Origin: Enterocloster bolteae
GTDB taxonomy: Bacteria; Bacillota; Clostridia; Lachnospirales; Lachnospiraceae
Assembly (NCBI GenBank): GCA_021772025.1
Contig: JAETNT010000012.1
Location: 22,171-86,170 of the forward strand
DNA length: 64,000 bases
Reading direction: 5' to 3'
Shown here in pieces: positions 10,435 to 19,931 of this stretch. Made by a program: the position numbers and the translations under genes. The notes under the pieces were generated by a model, which worked only from the letters and a program-made list of their open reading frames with translations, was not told the origin of the DNA and ran no database searches. Positions within the stretch are counted from its first letter, which is position 1. The number at the start of each line of letters is the position of its first letter.

Positions 10435-10462
10435 AAGAACCGGAAGAAAGAGAAAAGGGTGT

Positions 10463-10518
10463 AGGCCCGGGTTTGATGAAAATGCCAAATTTTCGTTGAC
10501 TCCGGGCCTTTGTTTTTG
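10463..10518 (+). terminator. Rho-independent terminator after ROK gene
   Basis: AGGCCCGG (10463-10470) pairs with CCGGGCCT (10502-10509), followed by TTGTTTTTG. A second inner stem (GAAAAT with ATTTTC) extends the hairpin. Confidence 0.8.
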
Positions 10519-10544
10519 ATAAAAAGAAAAGTTAAGAAAAATAA

Positions 10545-10573
10545 TTGACAAAAGTTTTTATTAATGATATTAT
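10545..10573 (+). promoter_or_regulatory. Promoter of the sulfatase/ABC operon
   Basis: TTGACA (10545-10550) and TATTAT (10568-10573) with a 17-base spacer. About 70 bases of AT-rich leader separate it from the FAD oxidoreductase start. A stretch overlapping the -35 (AAAAGTTTTTATTAAT) loosely resembles a half of the upstream palindromes. Confidence 0.75.
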
Positions 10574-10642
10574 AAATACATCTATTAAATAAGTTGCATT
10601 TTGAAACTATTAACGAAAGCCCAACAAAAGGAGAGGCGCCAT

Positions 10643-12490
10643 ATGTCGATTCATAAAACAGAGGCATCCTATGATGTGATTATTGTAGGAGGCGGATTAT
10701 CCGGAGTATGCGCGGCGGTTGCATCGGCCAGGACAGGAGCAAAAACCGCTATTGTGCAGAACCGATCCATGTTTGGCGGAAACGCAAGCTCAGAAATCCG
10801 GATGCATGTAGTAGGCGCTAATTGCCATTCTTCTAAGCCTAACCTTCGGGAAACCGGAATTCTGGAAGAAATTCTGCTGGAAAATAAGCGGAGAAATCCA
10901 TATGCTTCTTTCCCTGTATTTGACACTATTATTTGGGAAAAAGTTTATATGGAGGAAAATTTGACTCCATATTTAAACACCAATATGGATGATGCAATTG
11001 TGGAAGACGGAAGGATTCAAAGAATTATTTGTCATCAAAATTCTACGGAGACCGAGATTACCCTTTCCGGTAAGATTTTTGTGGATGCTACCGGCCATGG
11101 CACGCTGGGGGTTATGGCCGGAGCGGCAAGCCGTGTGGGAAGTGAAAGCAGGGCGGAATTTCAGGAACCCACAGCTCCGGAAGAGGCCAATACTTACACA
11201 AATGGCAATACGATTATGTTTACCGCCGCGGATAGGGGTGAACCGGTAACATTTATTCGCCCGTCCTGGGCATATCAGTACAGTGAGGAGGACTTAAAAT
11301 ACCGCCCTCACGATACGGGAACCAGCGTGATTGCTACCGGAGGCGAGATTGTAAAGGATGGCCAGGGAGACGGCCTTCCGGAATTTTCTGCAGTAGATTC
11401 CGGATACTGGTGGATTGAACTGGGAGGCGATGATGAGGATATCATCAAAAATGGCGAGAAGATTCGGGACGAGCTGTTAAAATGCGTATACGGAGTGTGG
11501 GATCATCTGAAAAATGTAGGAGATCACGGCATTAAAAACTACGATTTAGAATGGGTCGGCATGGTTCCGGGGTATCGGGAGAGCCGGAGGCTGGAGGGAG
11601 ATTATATCCTGACTGAGCATGATATCCGAGGAAACCGGATATTTGAGGATGCAGTCGCTTATGGCGGGTGGCCTATGGATAACCATGTACCCGGAGGACT
11701 AAAAGACCTGGCTCAATATCCATCTAAGGTTTACAACTTTGACGGATGCTACACCATTCCCTACCGGTGCTATTGCAGCAGGGACATCTCTAATCTGATG
11801 ATGGCGGGACGGGATATCAGCACTTCCAAGATGGCATTTAGTTCTGTTCGGGTTATGGGAACCTGCGCTGCAGGCGGACAGGCCGCCGGAACAGCGGCAG
11901 CTATGGCGGTTCAATATGAGTGTTCTCCGCGTCAGGTAGGGGAACTTTATATAAAAGAACTCCAGCAGAGATTGCTAAAAGAAGACTGCTATATTCCCGG
12001 ATTTTCCAATGAGGATGAAGAGGATTTGGCACGAACCGCAGCAGTGGCCGCCAGCAGTCAGACCGAAAACGGGTCGGCAGAAAATGTGATCAACGGCGTT
12101 TCCCGAACCGTGGGAAAGGCGTCTAACTTCTGGGAGTCAGAGTTTTTAAAAGAAGGCGGAGAAACCCTGACATTAAAACTCTTAAAGCCGGAAAAAGTAA
12201 ATCAGGTGAGGCTGACCTTTGACACGGATTTAAGCCACGAGATTATGCCGTCCATGTCAAAAGTGGTGCTGGAACGGCAGGTAAAGAGTTTGCCTGTAGA
12301 ATTAGTAAAGGATTATAATGTAACGCTTTTTAAGGATGGAAGGGTTACAGCTCAAAAACAGGTCCGGGGCAACGGACAGCGTTTAAACAGATTGGATTTT
12401 CCTGGTACAGACACCGATGCGATCCAGGTCACCGTATTAGGAACCTATGGATTAGAAAGAGCGAGAATTTATGAAGTTCGGATTTACTGA
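10643..12490 (+). CDS. FAD-dependent oxidoreductase with C-terminal galactose-binding-like domain
   Basis: 615 residues. An N-terminal dinucleotide-binding fold (DVIIVGGGLSGVCAA, residues about 11-25) is followed by NASSEIRMHVVGA and FVDATGHGTLG, typical of the FAD_oxidored (PF12831) group. The stretch NLMMAGRDIS and VMGTCAAGGQAAGTAAAM close the FAD fold near residue 430. The last 130 residues (from about NVINGVSRTVG) look like a beta-sandwich of the F5/8-type or CBM kind, giving a modular enzyme. Relatives in sugar-utilisation loci are thought to oxidise carbohydrates or aglycones. No signal peptide, so cytoplasmic. AAAGGAGAGG precedes ATG 10643. First gene of the operon. Confidence 0.85.
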   Translation: MSIHKTEASYDVIIVGGGLSGVCAAVASARTGAKTAIVQNRSMFGGNASSEIRMHVVGANCHSSKPNLRETGILEEILLENKRRNPYASFPVFDTIIWEKVYMEENLTPYLNTNMDDAIVEDGRIQRIICHQNSTETEITLSGKIFVDATGHGTLGVMAGAASRVGSESRAEFQEPTAPEEANTYTNGNTIMFTAADRGEPVTFIRPSWAYQYSEEDLKYRPHDTGTSVIATGGEIVKDGQGDGLPEFSAVDSGYWWIELGGDDEDIIKNGEKIRDELLKCVYGVWDHLKNVGDHGIKNYDLEWVGMVPGYRESRRLEGDYILTEHDIRGNRIFEDAVAYGGWPMDNHVPGGLKDLAQYPSKVYNFDGCYTIPYRCYCSRDISNLMMAGRDISTSKMAFSSVRVMGTCAAGGQAAGTAAAMAVQYECSPRQVGELYIKELQQRLLKEDCYIPGFSNEDEEDLARTAAVAASSQTENGSAENVINGVSRTVGKASNFWESEFLKEGGETLTLKLLKPEKVNQVRLTFDTDLSHEIMPSMSKVVLERQVKSLPVELVKDYNVTLFKDGRVTAQKQVRGNGQRLNRLDFPGTDTDAIQVTVLGTYGLERARIYEVRIY

Positions 12491-13142
12491 TTTCCCTCAG
12501 GACGGGGAGGCCCGGGAACTTGGCTGGAAACATATGATCCAGGTTCTTTGGAGGGAACTGTTTACACTGATAAAAGCCAATGTGTGTTTTTTCCTGTTTT
12601 GCATCCCAATTGTGACTATTCCGGCAGCGGTAACTGCAATACACTGTATTTGTGTGGATACGATTCGGGGAAAGCCGGTTAAGGTGATAAGAATTTACTG
12701 GAATGTATTAAAGACTCAGTATCTGGCGTCTTTAGGGGCCTTGACGGTATTGTCAGGACTTATTGCGCTGGGCTGTTACGGCACAAGGTTTTATTGGGAA
12801 TGGCCGTTTCCGGTTCCGATGATGCGGATGATTACCCTTCTCCCTGCATCATTTGCAGTGATAGGGGTGCTGATGATTCCATATTGCTTTAATATGCTGG
12901 CCTGTCTGAATCTGTCTCTCGGAAAGATATTAAAAAATTCTTTCCTGCTGGTATTTTTAAATCTCCGTTTCAGCATCTGCGGGGGAGTAATTGGCACGGC
13001 GCTGATTCTTCTTCAGATTCAGTTCTGGCTTCCGCTGCTTCCGATTATTTTGTCCTGCGGGATTGCCCTTTCGGTTTATGCGGCTTCGTATTTCGCTTTT
13101 TATGGGATTGAAAAATTTGTAGTAATTAAAAATGACATATAA
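12471..13142 (+). CDS. DUF624 (YesL-like) membrane protein
   Basis: 223 residues with about five hydrophobic helices and the N-terminal pattern LWRELFTLIKANVCFFLFCIPIVTI typical of YesL/DUF624 proteins, which sit beside CUT1 sugar ABC genes in Firmicutes. The start overlaps the end of the FAD oxidoreductase by 20 bases, implying translational coupling. The family role is not established; an accessory function in sugar transport or sensing is often assumed from context only. Confidence 0.8.
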   Translation: MKFGFTDFPQDGEARELGWKHMIQVLWRELFTLIKANVCFFLFCIPIVTIPAAVTAIHCICVDTIRGKPVKVIRIYWNVLKTQYLASLGALTVLSGLIALGCYGTRFYWEWPFPVPMMRMITLLPASFAVIGVLMIPYCFNMLACLNLSLGKILKNSFLLVFLNLRFSICGGVIGTALILLQIQFWLPLLPIILSCGIALSVYAASYFAFYGIEKFVVIKNDI

Positions 13143-13160
13143 TGTAAAGGAGAATATGGT

Positions 13161-14507
13161 ATGAAAAAATTAGTTTCTATTTTAATGGCGGCAGCCATGA
13201 CAACAACTATGCTGGCAGGATGCTCAGGGGGGACTGACGGTACAGCGCCTGCATCTACTGCCGGAGGAGGGGAGACGACAACTGCGGCTTCTTCCGGAGG
13301 TTCAACAGAGCTGAAAATTGCCATGTGGGGAGATGAGGCAAGGGCAAATGCGTATAAAGAGACTTTGGCCCCTTTCTGTGAGGCAAATAATTGTACCGTA
13401 ACCATTGATTTAATTCCTATTTCAGATTATTTTGATAAGCTGGCTTCTCAGCTAAGCGCAGGTACAGCTCCTGATGTCTTTTGGCTGGCAGACGCAAAAG
13501 AGGCTACCTTTATTCAGGGCGGATGGTGTGTGAATTTGAGAGATAAGCTGGAATCCGATCCGGAGTATGACCTGGCGGATTTCTATACAGATGCCATTAA
13601 CTCTACGGATTACGGCGACGGAGGTATCTATGGCGTTCCCTTCTCCTTTGGCGCAAGAGCTATTTTTTACAACAAGACCCTGTTTGAGGAAGCCGGAGTA
13701 AAGACTCCTCAGGAGTGTGTGGATGACGGTACATGGACCTATGAGACAATGTTCGATCTGGCTGCCAAGATTAAAGAATATGATGCTACCAAAACCGGTG
13801 TGAAGCTATGGTGCGTGGGACAGGCCACCAATGGGATTCAGAATTTTGCAGATATTTTGCTGGCATACGGGGCAAATTTGGTAAACAGTGATTCTACAGA
13901 ATTTACTTTAGATAGCCCGGAAGGCATTGCAGTGACGAAAATGGTCTATGACGCTATGTATGAAACGGGTGCCCATGCAAAGCCTGGCGATGATACCGCG
14001 TTTCTTTCCGGTAATATTGCTATGGCCCGTGAAACCTATTCCTATATGACATCTATGGCAAATGGAAATGTGGAATTTGAATGGGACGTAGTTCCTCAAC
14101 CTTACGGTTCTTTAGGAAAAGACGGAAAACTGTATACTGGTTATGCTTATTGGTGCGCCAATGCCAGCAGTAAAAATTCCGAGTTGGCGGCAGAATTAGT
14201 AAAGTTTATCAGTAGTAAAGACAATTATTTACAGTGGTGCAGTACCTTTATGTCTCCTCGTACTTCCGTTATGGAATCCGAAAAAATTATTAATTTAGGA
14301 GAAGGGTATCCGTCTCCGGAGCATGTAAAAGCTTCTTTTGTTGACTGTGTCGGAGAGCGGGGACTGTTTGCTTACCGCGGCACTTCTCAGTGGACGCTGC
14401 TGACTACTGCGGTCCAGCAGAATTATGAAATGATTTGGGCGGGCGCTGCCTCCGTTGAAGACGGAATCGCACAGATGAAGACGGCGGTAGAAGAATATTT
14501 AAATTAA
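13161..14507 (+). CDS. Sugar ABC transporter substrate-binding lipoprotein (CUT1)
   Basis: 448 residues. The signal peptide ends in a lipobox, MLAGCSGG (Cys21), followed by a Ser/Thr/Gly-rich linker, so it is anchored on the outer face of the membrane. The remainder is a cluster-B/UgpB-like binding protein (APDVFWLADAKEA; GVPFSFGARAIFYNKTLFEEAG). It delivers a sugar or oligosaccharide to the two permeases downstream. No ATPase gene is in the locus, so a shared MsmK-type ATPase encoded elsewhere is expected. AAAGGAG precedes the start. Confidence 0.92.
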   Translation: MKKLVSILMAAAMTTTMLAGCSGGTDGTAPASTAGGGETTTAASSGGSTELKIAMWGDEARANAYKETLAPFCEANNCTVTIDLIPISDYFDKLASQLSAGTAPDVFWLADAKEATFIQGGWCVNLRDKLESDPEYDLADFYTDAINSTDYGDGGIYGVPFSFGARAIFYNKTLFEEAGVKTPQECVDDGTWTYETMFDLAAKIKEYDATKTGVKLWCVGQATNGIQNFADILLAYGANLVNSDSTEFTLDSPEGIAVTKMVYDAMYETGAHAKPGDDTAFLSGNIAMARETYSYMTSMANGNVEFEWDVVPQPYGSLGKDGKLYTGYAYWCANASSKNSELAAELVKFISSKDNYLQWCSTFMSPRTSVMESEKIINLGEGYPSPEHVKASFVDCVGERGLFAYRGTSQWTLLTTAVQQNYEMIWAGAASVEDGIAQMKTAVEEYLN

Positions 14508-14575
14508 GCCTTTATGTGTCCGGAGGAATTTTTACAGCAAATAGACGGATAATGGCGGCAGCTGATGAATAACCC

Positions 14576-14611
14576 CTGGGATGCAAGGATATAAAAGCCT
14601 GTGCATCCCAG
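14576..14611 (+). other. Intercistronic hairpin between binding protein and permease
   Basis: CTGGGATGCA (14576-14585) pairs perfectly with TGCATCCCAG (14602-14611) around a 16-base loop, with no T-run after it. Such hairpins commonly protect the 3' end of binding-protein mRNA and lower permease expression. It ends only 7 bases before the AAGGAG of the permease. Confidence 0.7.
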
Positions 14612-14631
14612 ATGCGTAAGGAGAAAAATTC

Positions 14632-15555
14632 ATGGAGAAAATTACAAAAACAGCAGGGAAGCCAGGAAAGCGCAGGCCGCTGGAATACCGGGACAGCAAG
14701 TGGGGATACCTGTTTATTATGCCTATGTTGATAGGTTTTCTTATTATCACAGTTCTTCCTATTATTGCAACCTTTGTATACAGCACTACCAATAAAAATA
14801 TGATGAGCCGTACAATAGACTTTATCGGGCTGGGAAATTATATTAAGCTGTTTGGCGATAAAATCTTTCAGAGCACTATGCTTCAGACTCTGGAATTTAC
14901 CGTTTTGCTGCTGCCGTCCAACCTGATATTGACTTTGGCGCTGGCTGCGCTTTTAAAGGATAAGTTTAAAGGCTGCGGATTCTTTCGTACCGCGGTATTT
15001 ACTCCGGTAGTCACTTCTGTAGTGGTTTGGGGCGTTCTCTGGAAATACATTTTTCAGACGGATAACGGACTGGTGAATGCATTTTTGAAAATGATGGGTA
15101 TACAGGGCCCTCAGTGGCTGATGAACGTGAATCTGGCAATTCCGGTGGCAGTGTTTGTCACCCTGGTAAAGGGACTGGGAATGAACATGGTTATTTTTAT
15201 CGGCGCTATGCTGGATGTTCCCCAGGATTATTACGAAGCATCTTCTCTGGACGGGGCCACAAAGATGAAACAGTTTCTTCATATTACTCTCCCAAATATC
15301 GCTCCCAGCATTTTCCTGGTACTGATTCTGACAACTATCGGTTCTTTAAAGGTATTCGGGCAGATTAAGGCGTTGACGGAAGGCGGTCCGGGTACATCTT
15401 CTTATGTAATGGTATATTACATTTATCAGCAGGCATTCGAGAATTACCGGTTTGGGTATGCGTCTGCGGCTTCTGTTATTTTGTTCCTCATGATTGTGGC
15501 CCTGACCCTGTTCCAATGGAATACGAGAAAGAGGTGGATCCATTATGAAAACTAA
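14632..15555 (+). CDS. Sugar ABC transporter permease (UgpA/MalF type)
   Basis: 307 residues with six membrane segments. The ATPase-docking EAA loop is YYEASSLDGATKMKQFLHITLPNI (residues about 202-225). The N-terminal 25 residues are basic and cytoplasmic. AAGGAG stands 8 bases before the ATG. It forms the heterodimeric channel with the next gene, overlapping it by 11 bases. Confidence 0.93.
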   Translation: MEKITKTAGKPGKRRPLEYRDSKWGYLFIMPMLIGFLIITVLPIIATFVYSTTNKNMMSRTIDFIGLGNYIKLFGDKIFQSTMLQTLEFTVLLLPSNLILTLALAALLKDKFKGCGFFRTAVFTPVVTSVVVWGVLWKYIFQTDNGLVNAFLKMMGIQGPQWLMNVNLAIPVAVFVTLVKGLGMNMVIFIGAMLDVPQDYYEASSLDGATKMKQFLHITLPNIAPSIFLVLILTTIGSLKVFGQIKALTEGGPGTSSYVMVYYIYQQAFENYRFGYASAASVILFLMIVALTLFQWNTRKRWIHYEN

Positions 15556-16411
15556 AGAAATGACAAATGAACAGTTAAAAAACCGGAAGATCATGAAAAA
15601 GGTCATAAAGTACGTGGTGTGCATCCTGGTGGCTCTTATTATGCTTTTCCCCATGTACTGGCTGTTTACCACTTCTTTTAAAACCGCAACCAATGTAGCC
15701 AAGTATCCGCCCCAGTGGTGGCCCAACCCTTGGACTTTGGCAAATTATCAGGAGCTGTTTATGAAACGCCCCTTTATCAAATATTTGTGGAACAGCGTAT
15801 ATATTGCGGGACTGATGACCGGAGGCGTTATTGTATTCAGTTCCTTGGCAGGATATGCCTTTGCAAAGATTAAGTTTAAAGGCAGCAATCTCATGTTCCT
15901 GGTTATCTTGTGCGGTATGATGATGCCTATTGAGGTAACCATTATCCCTATTTACACCGCGCTGTCAAGCTTGAAGCTGGCAGACAGCCATATTGGCCTG
16001 ATTATCTGTCCGATGTTTGGCTACTGCGGAGCTTTTGGAACTTTCCTAATGCGCCAGTATTTTTTGACAGTACCGACAGAACTGATTGAAGCGGGAAAAA
16101 TTGACGGGGCAAGCCAGCCCTTGATTTTTACCAAGATTCTGCTTCCCATGGCGATTTCTTCCATCTCCACGTTGGTTATTTTTTCATTCCTCCAGAGCTG
16201 GAACGATTACCTGCTGCCGTTGGTATTGCTGTCAGATTCCACTAAGTTTACTCTGCCGCTGGGATTGTCCTTATTATCCAATGAGGATGGAATGAAATGG
16301 GAGCTGGTAATGGCGGCGGCAACGTTCTCCACGGTTCCGATTCTTATTGTATTCTACATGTGCCAGCAGAAGTTTATGGAATCCCTGTCCATGAGCGGAC
16401 TGAAAGGATAA
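15545..16411 (+). CDS. Sugar ABC transporter permease (UgpE/MalG type)
   Basis: 288 residues with six membrane segments. The EAA motif ELIEAGKIDGASQPLIF begins near residue 179 and the C-terminal MSGLKG ending is typical of the CUT1 second permease. It is translationally coupled to the first permease by an 11-base overlap. It should carry the same substrate as the binding protein upstream. Confidence 0.93.
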   Translation: MKTKEMTNEQLKNRKIMKKVIKYVVCILVALIMLFPMYWLFTTSFKTATNVAKYPPQWWPNPWTLANYQELFMKRPFIKYLWNSVYIAGLMTGGVIVFSSLAGYAFAKIKFKGSNLMFLVILCGMMMPIEVTIIPIYTALSSLKLADSHIGLIICPMFGYCGAFGTFLMRQYFLTVPTELIEAGKIDGASQPLIFTKILLPMAISSISTLVIFSFLQSWNDYLLPLVLLSDSTKFTLPLGLSLLSNEDGMKWELVMAAATFSTVPILIVFYMCQQKFMESLSMSGLKG

Positions 16412-16420
16412 AACGAGATT

Positions 16421-17242
16421 ATGAAAAAAGTTTATATTCCACAGCTGACTCCCCATGGGGGAACTTTAACCGGGTATCTTCACGATCCGGATGACATGTA
16501 CATTTTTCGGGGAATTCGGCCAGGTATTTTAGTTATACCAGGCGGAGGGTATCAGAAGCTGGCAGGCCGGGAAAAAGATCCGGTGGCATTTGAATATTTT
16601 GCAGAAGGTTTTAATACCTTTATTTTAGAATATTCCATTCAGGAATATGCTCCGGGACTGGAACCCCTGGGGCTTAAGCCCTTAAAAGAAGCTTCTGCGG
16701 CCATAATTGCCATTCGGGAAAATGCGGCGGACTGGAACACCAATCCTAATCAGATAGCGGCTCTGGGATTTTCTGCCGGAGGCCATCTGGCAGCATCCTG
16801 TGCCACTCTCTGGAATTGTGAAGAATTAAAGAGAGAGTTTGATACCAGGGGAGGAATGAACCGGCCGGATGCAGCGATTTTGTGTTATGCCGTGACTCTT
16901 ACTGGAAAGTTTGGACATGAGGGGAGCGCCCGTAACTTAGCAGGAGACGGGGATCCGTCTTTTTATAACGTAGTAGATCATATTGGAAGCCATACGCCTC
17001 CGGTATTTTTGTGGACAACCGTTGAAGATGAGCTGGTTCCGCCGGAAAATACATTGATGTTTGCCCAAGGGCTTCAAGCGAACCATATTCCCTATGAGCT
17101 TCATATCTATCCCCATGGAAGACATGGCCTGACGTTGGGAAAAATGGAGACCAATGAGGATCATCCCCACCTGGCTACCTGGGTGGAGCTGAGTAAGATG
17201 TGGCTTAGTGAATTATTTGAGTTTTCTGTCAGCAGAAGCTAA
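16421..17242 (+). CDS. Alpha/beta hydrolase, BD-FAE/acetyl-esterase-like
   Basis: 273 residues. Visible catalytic elements are the oxyanion loop VIPGGGYQKLAGRE, the nucleophile elbow GFSAGGH (Ser near residue 113), the acid in TVEDELVPP and the histidine in PHGRHGLTLG. This is the acetyl-xylan-esterase-like or bifunctional feruloyl/acetyl esterase group. No signal peptide, so it should deacylate an imported sugar in the cytoplasm. It is 9 bases after the permease gene and in the same operon as a sulfatase, suggesting removal of ester substituents. Confidence 0.8.
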   Translation: MKKVYIPQLTPHGGTLTGYLHDPDDMYIFRGIRPGILVIPGGGYQKLAGREKDPVAFEYFAEGFNTFILEYSIQEYAPGLEPLGLKPLKEASAAIIAIRENAADWNTNPNQIAALGFSAGGHLAASCATLWNCEELKREFDTRGGMNRPDAAILCYAVTLTGKFGHEGSARNLAGDGDPSFYNVVDHIGSHTPPVFLWTTVEDELVPPENTLMFAQGLQANHIPYELHIYPHGRHGLTLGKMETNEDHPHLATWVELSKMWLSELFEFSVSRS

Positions 17243-17287
17243 CGGCAGCCGGTTTGGGGTACTAGTTAACGAAAGGAAAAGATTACG

Positions 17288-18763
17288 ATGAAAAACTATA
17301 ATGTTGTCTGGTTCTGTGCGGATCAGCTCAGGTACGATACTATCAGCGGCTATGGAAACACCCATATTCATACACCCAACATAGACCGCCTTATGGAAAC
17401 CGGAACTACGTTTTTGAGAGCCTATTCCCAGAGTCCGGTTTGCACGCCCAGCCGGGCCTCCTTCCTTACAGGACGGTATCCCAAAAGCTGCCGTTCCAGC
17501 ATTAACGGCAATCAAACTTTTTCCAAAGATGAAACTCTGGTGACAAAAATGATGCGGGATGCCGGTTATGTCTGCGGCCTTACGGGAAAGCTTCATCTTA
17601 CTTCCAGCAGCGCCAAAGATCATATTGAGCTGCGGACTGATGACGGCTACAGTTATGTAGAGTGGAGCCATATGGGCTATGACCTGTGGGATAAGGGAGT
17701 AAATGGATACATGAATTGGCTGGAAGAGAAAGGTGTAGACTGGCATCAGGTTTACAAAGCTCCGGTTATTGACTGGCCGCCTAAATCTGATTATCCGATT
17801 CCGGCCCGGATTCAGGGAATGAAGGATGAGGATCACCAGACTACCTGGTGCGTGGAAAAAGCCATGGAGTTTATTGGGCAGAGCGTGGCAGAGGACAGGG
17901 AGCGTCCATGGTGCGTCAGCATTAACCCTTTTGCGCCTCATCCGCCTTTTGATCCGCCTCAGTCTTTTAAGGACAGGTTAAATGTGGAGGATATGCCCCT
18001 TCCGCTTTGGAAGGAAGGGGAACTGGACAATAAGCCTCAGAGCCAGAAAGACTCCTATTATATCGGAGCTCAAAGCGGTATGGTCCGCAGCGCAGCGGGA
18101 GTTACGGATGCAGAGAAACGGGAAAATACTCTGGAATACTATGCGTTAGTAGAGCATTTGGATTATCAGCTGGGCCGCCTCATTGACTATTTGGAGGAAA
18201 CAGGACAGCGGGAAAATACGATTATTATGTTTATGAGTGATCACGGAGAAATGCTGGGAGATCATGGAATGTTCTGGAAGGGCGGATTTTTCTATGAATG
18301 TAATGTCCATGTGCCGTTGATTTTTTCATGCCCGGGTTTGATTACGCAAGGGCTGCGCTCTAATGCCCTGGTAGAGCTGATGGATGTAGCGCCTACCATT
18401 CTGGAGCTTTTGGGGATGGAGATTCCTCAGTATATGCAGGCGAAAAGCCTGGCGGGGATTCTTACAGGAAAGACAGATCCGGATGTCCATAAGGACTGTG
18501 TTTATGCAGAATATTATTATTCCGCATTGCTGTCCAATAAGGTTTATGCTACCATGTATTTTGACGGCAGATATAAGATGATAGCACACCATGACGATCC
18601 GGTCAGCGAATTTTATGATCTGCAGAAGGATCCTTGTGAATTTGACAATCTTTGGGGAAAAGAAGAGTATAGACAGCTGATCTTTGAGTATTACCAAAAG
18701 TGTTTTAATTATGCGATTATGGCAAATGAAGATACGGTTTTAGGGAAGAAATCAATCTTTTAG
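17288..18763 (+). CDS. S1-family sulfatase (formylglycine type)
   Basis: 491 residues. The sulfatase signature is VCTPSRASFLTG; Cys52 would be converted to formylglycine by an anaerobic sulfatase-maturating radical SAM enzyme, which is not encoded here. Metal ligands are expected at ADQLR near the N-terminus and MSDHGEMLGDHGMFWKGG around residue 320. No signal peptide, so desulfation probably happens inside the cell after import of a small sulfated sugar. It is the last gene of the operon; with the esterase it suggests a sulfated, acylated host or dietary glycan fragment. The exact linkage specificity cannot be read from sequence. Confidence 0.9.
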   Translation: MKNYNVVWFCADQLRYDTISGYGNTHIHTPNIDRLMETGTTFLRAYSQSPVCTPSRASFLTGRYPKSCRSSINGNQTFSKDETLVTKMMRDAGYVCGLTGKLHLTSSSAKDHIELRTDDGYSYVEWSHMGYDLWDKGVNGYMNWLEEKGVDWHQVYKAPVIDWPPKSDYPIPARIQGMKDEDHQTTWCVEKAMEFIGQSVAEDRERPWCVSINPFAPHPPFDPPQSFKDRLNVEDMPLPLWKEGELDNKPQSQKDSYYIGAQSGMVRSAAGVTDAEKRENTLEYYALVEHLDYQLGRLIDYLEETGQRENTIIMFMSDHGEMLGDHGMFWKGGFFYECNVHVPLIFSCPGLITQGLRSNALVELMDVAPTILELLGMEIPQYMQAKSLAGILTGKTDPDVHKDCVYAEYYYSALLSNKVYATMYFDGRYKMIAHHDDPVSEFYDLQKDPCEFDNLWGKEEYRQLIFEYYQKCFNYAIMANEDTVLGKKSIF

Positions 18764-18779
18764 GATCGGTGTTTACCGG

Positions 18780-18837
18780 TTGTTAGATATAGAAAAGCTC
18801 CTGTGGTTTACCACAGGAGCTTTTCTATATCTAACAA
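18780..18837. terminator. Perfect 27-bp bidirectional terminator overlapping the subtilase 3' end
   Basis: 18780-18806 is an exact inverted copy of 18811-18837 around the loop TTTA (18807-18810). The right arm encodes the last residues of the subtilase (read on the minus strand) and its TAA stop is formed by loop bases 18808-18810. Both strands have an A/T tract in the arms (AGAAAAGC and GCTTTTCT). Confidence 0.9.
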
Positions 18838-19800
18838 CCCCCAGCCCTGCTGATTATGGGGAAGTCCCAAATCAGCAGAGGATTCCCGGAGCTTTAGCTT
18901 TACATCCCGGTTAGTCATATCCGGGTACTTTTGGAGAAGAAGCGCAATAGCGCCGGAGACAATAGGGGTAGACATGGAAGTACCGCTTTTTCCCTGATAA
19001 AGGCCCGGGGCATTTTTACAGCTTACAATATGGGAGCCCGGGGCCACGATATCGGGCTTGAGTACACAGGCCACAGTAGGGCCGCGGCCGGAATAGTCCA
19101 CCATCCGATTTCCGGAAACCTGCACCTCTTTGTAATCGTCAGAACAGCCTACAGTAATGACCTTTCGGCTGATGCCTGGGGTGGTGATGGTCATCCGCCC
19201 CGGCCCGTTATTTCCGGCAGCCACCACCACTATCAGGCCGTCGTCCCAGGCGGCATTGACGCCTCGGACCAAAACCGAATTTTCTGTCATTCCTTTTCTC
19301 GAAAAGGATCCTACGGAGATATTTACAATACGAATGCCGAATTCTTCTTTATGGCTGCGAAGCCAGGAAAGGCCGGCCAGGACGTCGGAAGCAAAGCCGT
19401 TGCCCCGCTGGTCTAAAACTTTTATATTAATGATATTACATTCCGGGGCCATACCCTGGTATTTCTTATCGGATGCAGCTCCACTGCCTCCGATAATTGC
19501 GGAAATATGGGTGCCGTGACCGTTGTCGTCATAGGGGGCGCTTTTGTGGGCTACCATGTCCTGAAAAGTCAGAAGACGGTTGCCAAAATCTTCATGGGGA
19601 AAAATTCCGGTGTCCAGCACCGCCACCCCTATGCCTTTGCCGGTAAGACCCTGCTCACTGGCAGCAGACCAGTGAACTACAGATTTCACCTGATTCACAT
19701 GCAGATACCATCCTTTTTTATTAAGATATGTAAAAACAAGGTTATCTGCCCCCCAGACCTTGAATCTCAGAAAAATATGAGGTATAATGTGACCACGCAT
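18808..19800 (-). CDS. Subtilisin-family serine protease (S8), no signal peptide
   Basis: 330 residues. The full catalytic triad is present: Asp in GVAVLDTGIFPHED, His in NGHGTHISAIIGG, Ser in GKSGTSMSTPIVSGA; the oxyanion Asn is in VVAAGNNGPG. There is no secretory signal, only a short N-terminal segment before the catalytic core, as in intracellular-type subtilases. The start at 19800 is chosen because AAAGGA lies 10 bases upstream. It converges with the sulfatase and diverges from recA. It probably degrades cytoplasmic proteins or peptides; the substrate is unknown. Confidence 0.88.
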   Translation of the reverse strand: MRGHIIPHIFLRFKVWGADNLVFTYLNKKGWYLHVNQVKSVVHWSAASEQGLTGKGIGVAVLDTGIFPHEDFGNRLLTFQDMVAHKSAPYDDNGHGTHISAIIGGSGAASDKKYQGMAPECNIINIKVLDQRGNGFASDVLAGLSWLRSHKEEFGIRIVNISVGSFSRKGMTENSVLVRGVNAAWDDGLIVVVAAGNNGPGRMTITTPGISRKVITVGCSDDYKEVQVSGNRMVDYSGRGPTVACVLKPDIVAPGSHIVSCKNAPGLYQGKSGTSMSTPIVSGAIALLLQKYPDMTNRDVKLKLRESSADLGLPHNQQGWGLLDIEKLLW

Positions 19801-19931
19801 CCGGCAGAATTCCTTTCTGTCGAATTTTCAACCGGCGTCTCGCCAGAGATTCCAGAGAGCATCATAGTTATGAATTGCAAAAGAAAGGCGGTGGTGGAGC
19901 TTGTCTGAAGAAAAAGGTTAAAAATTAACAG

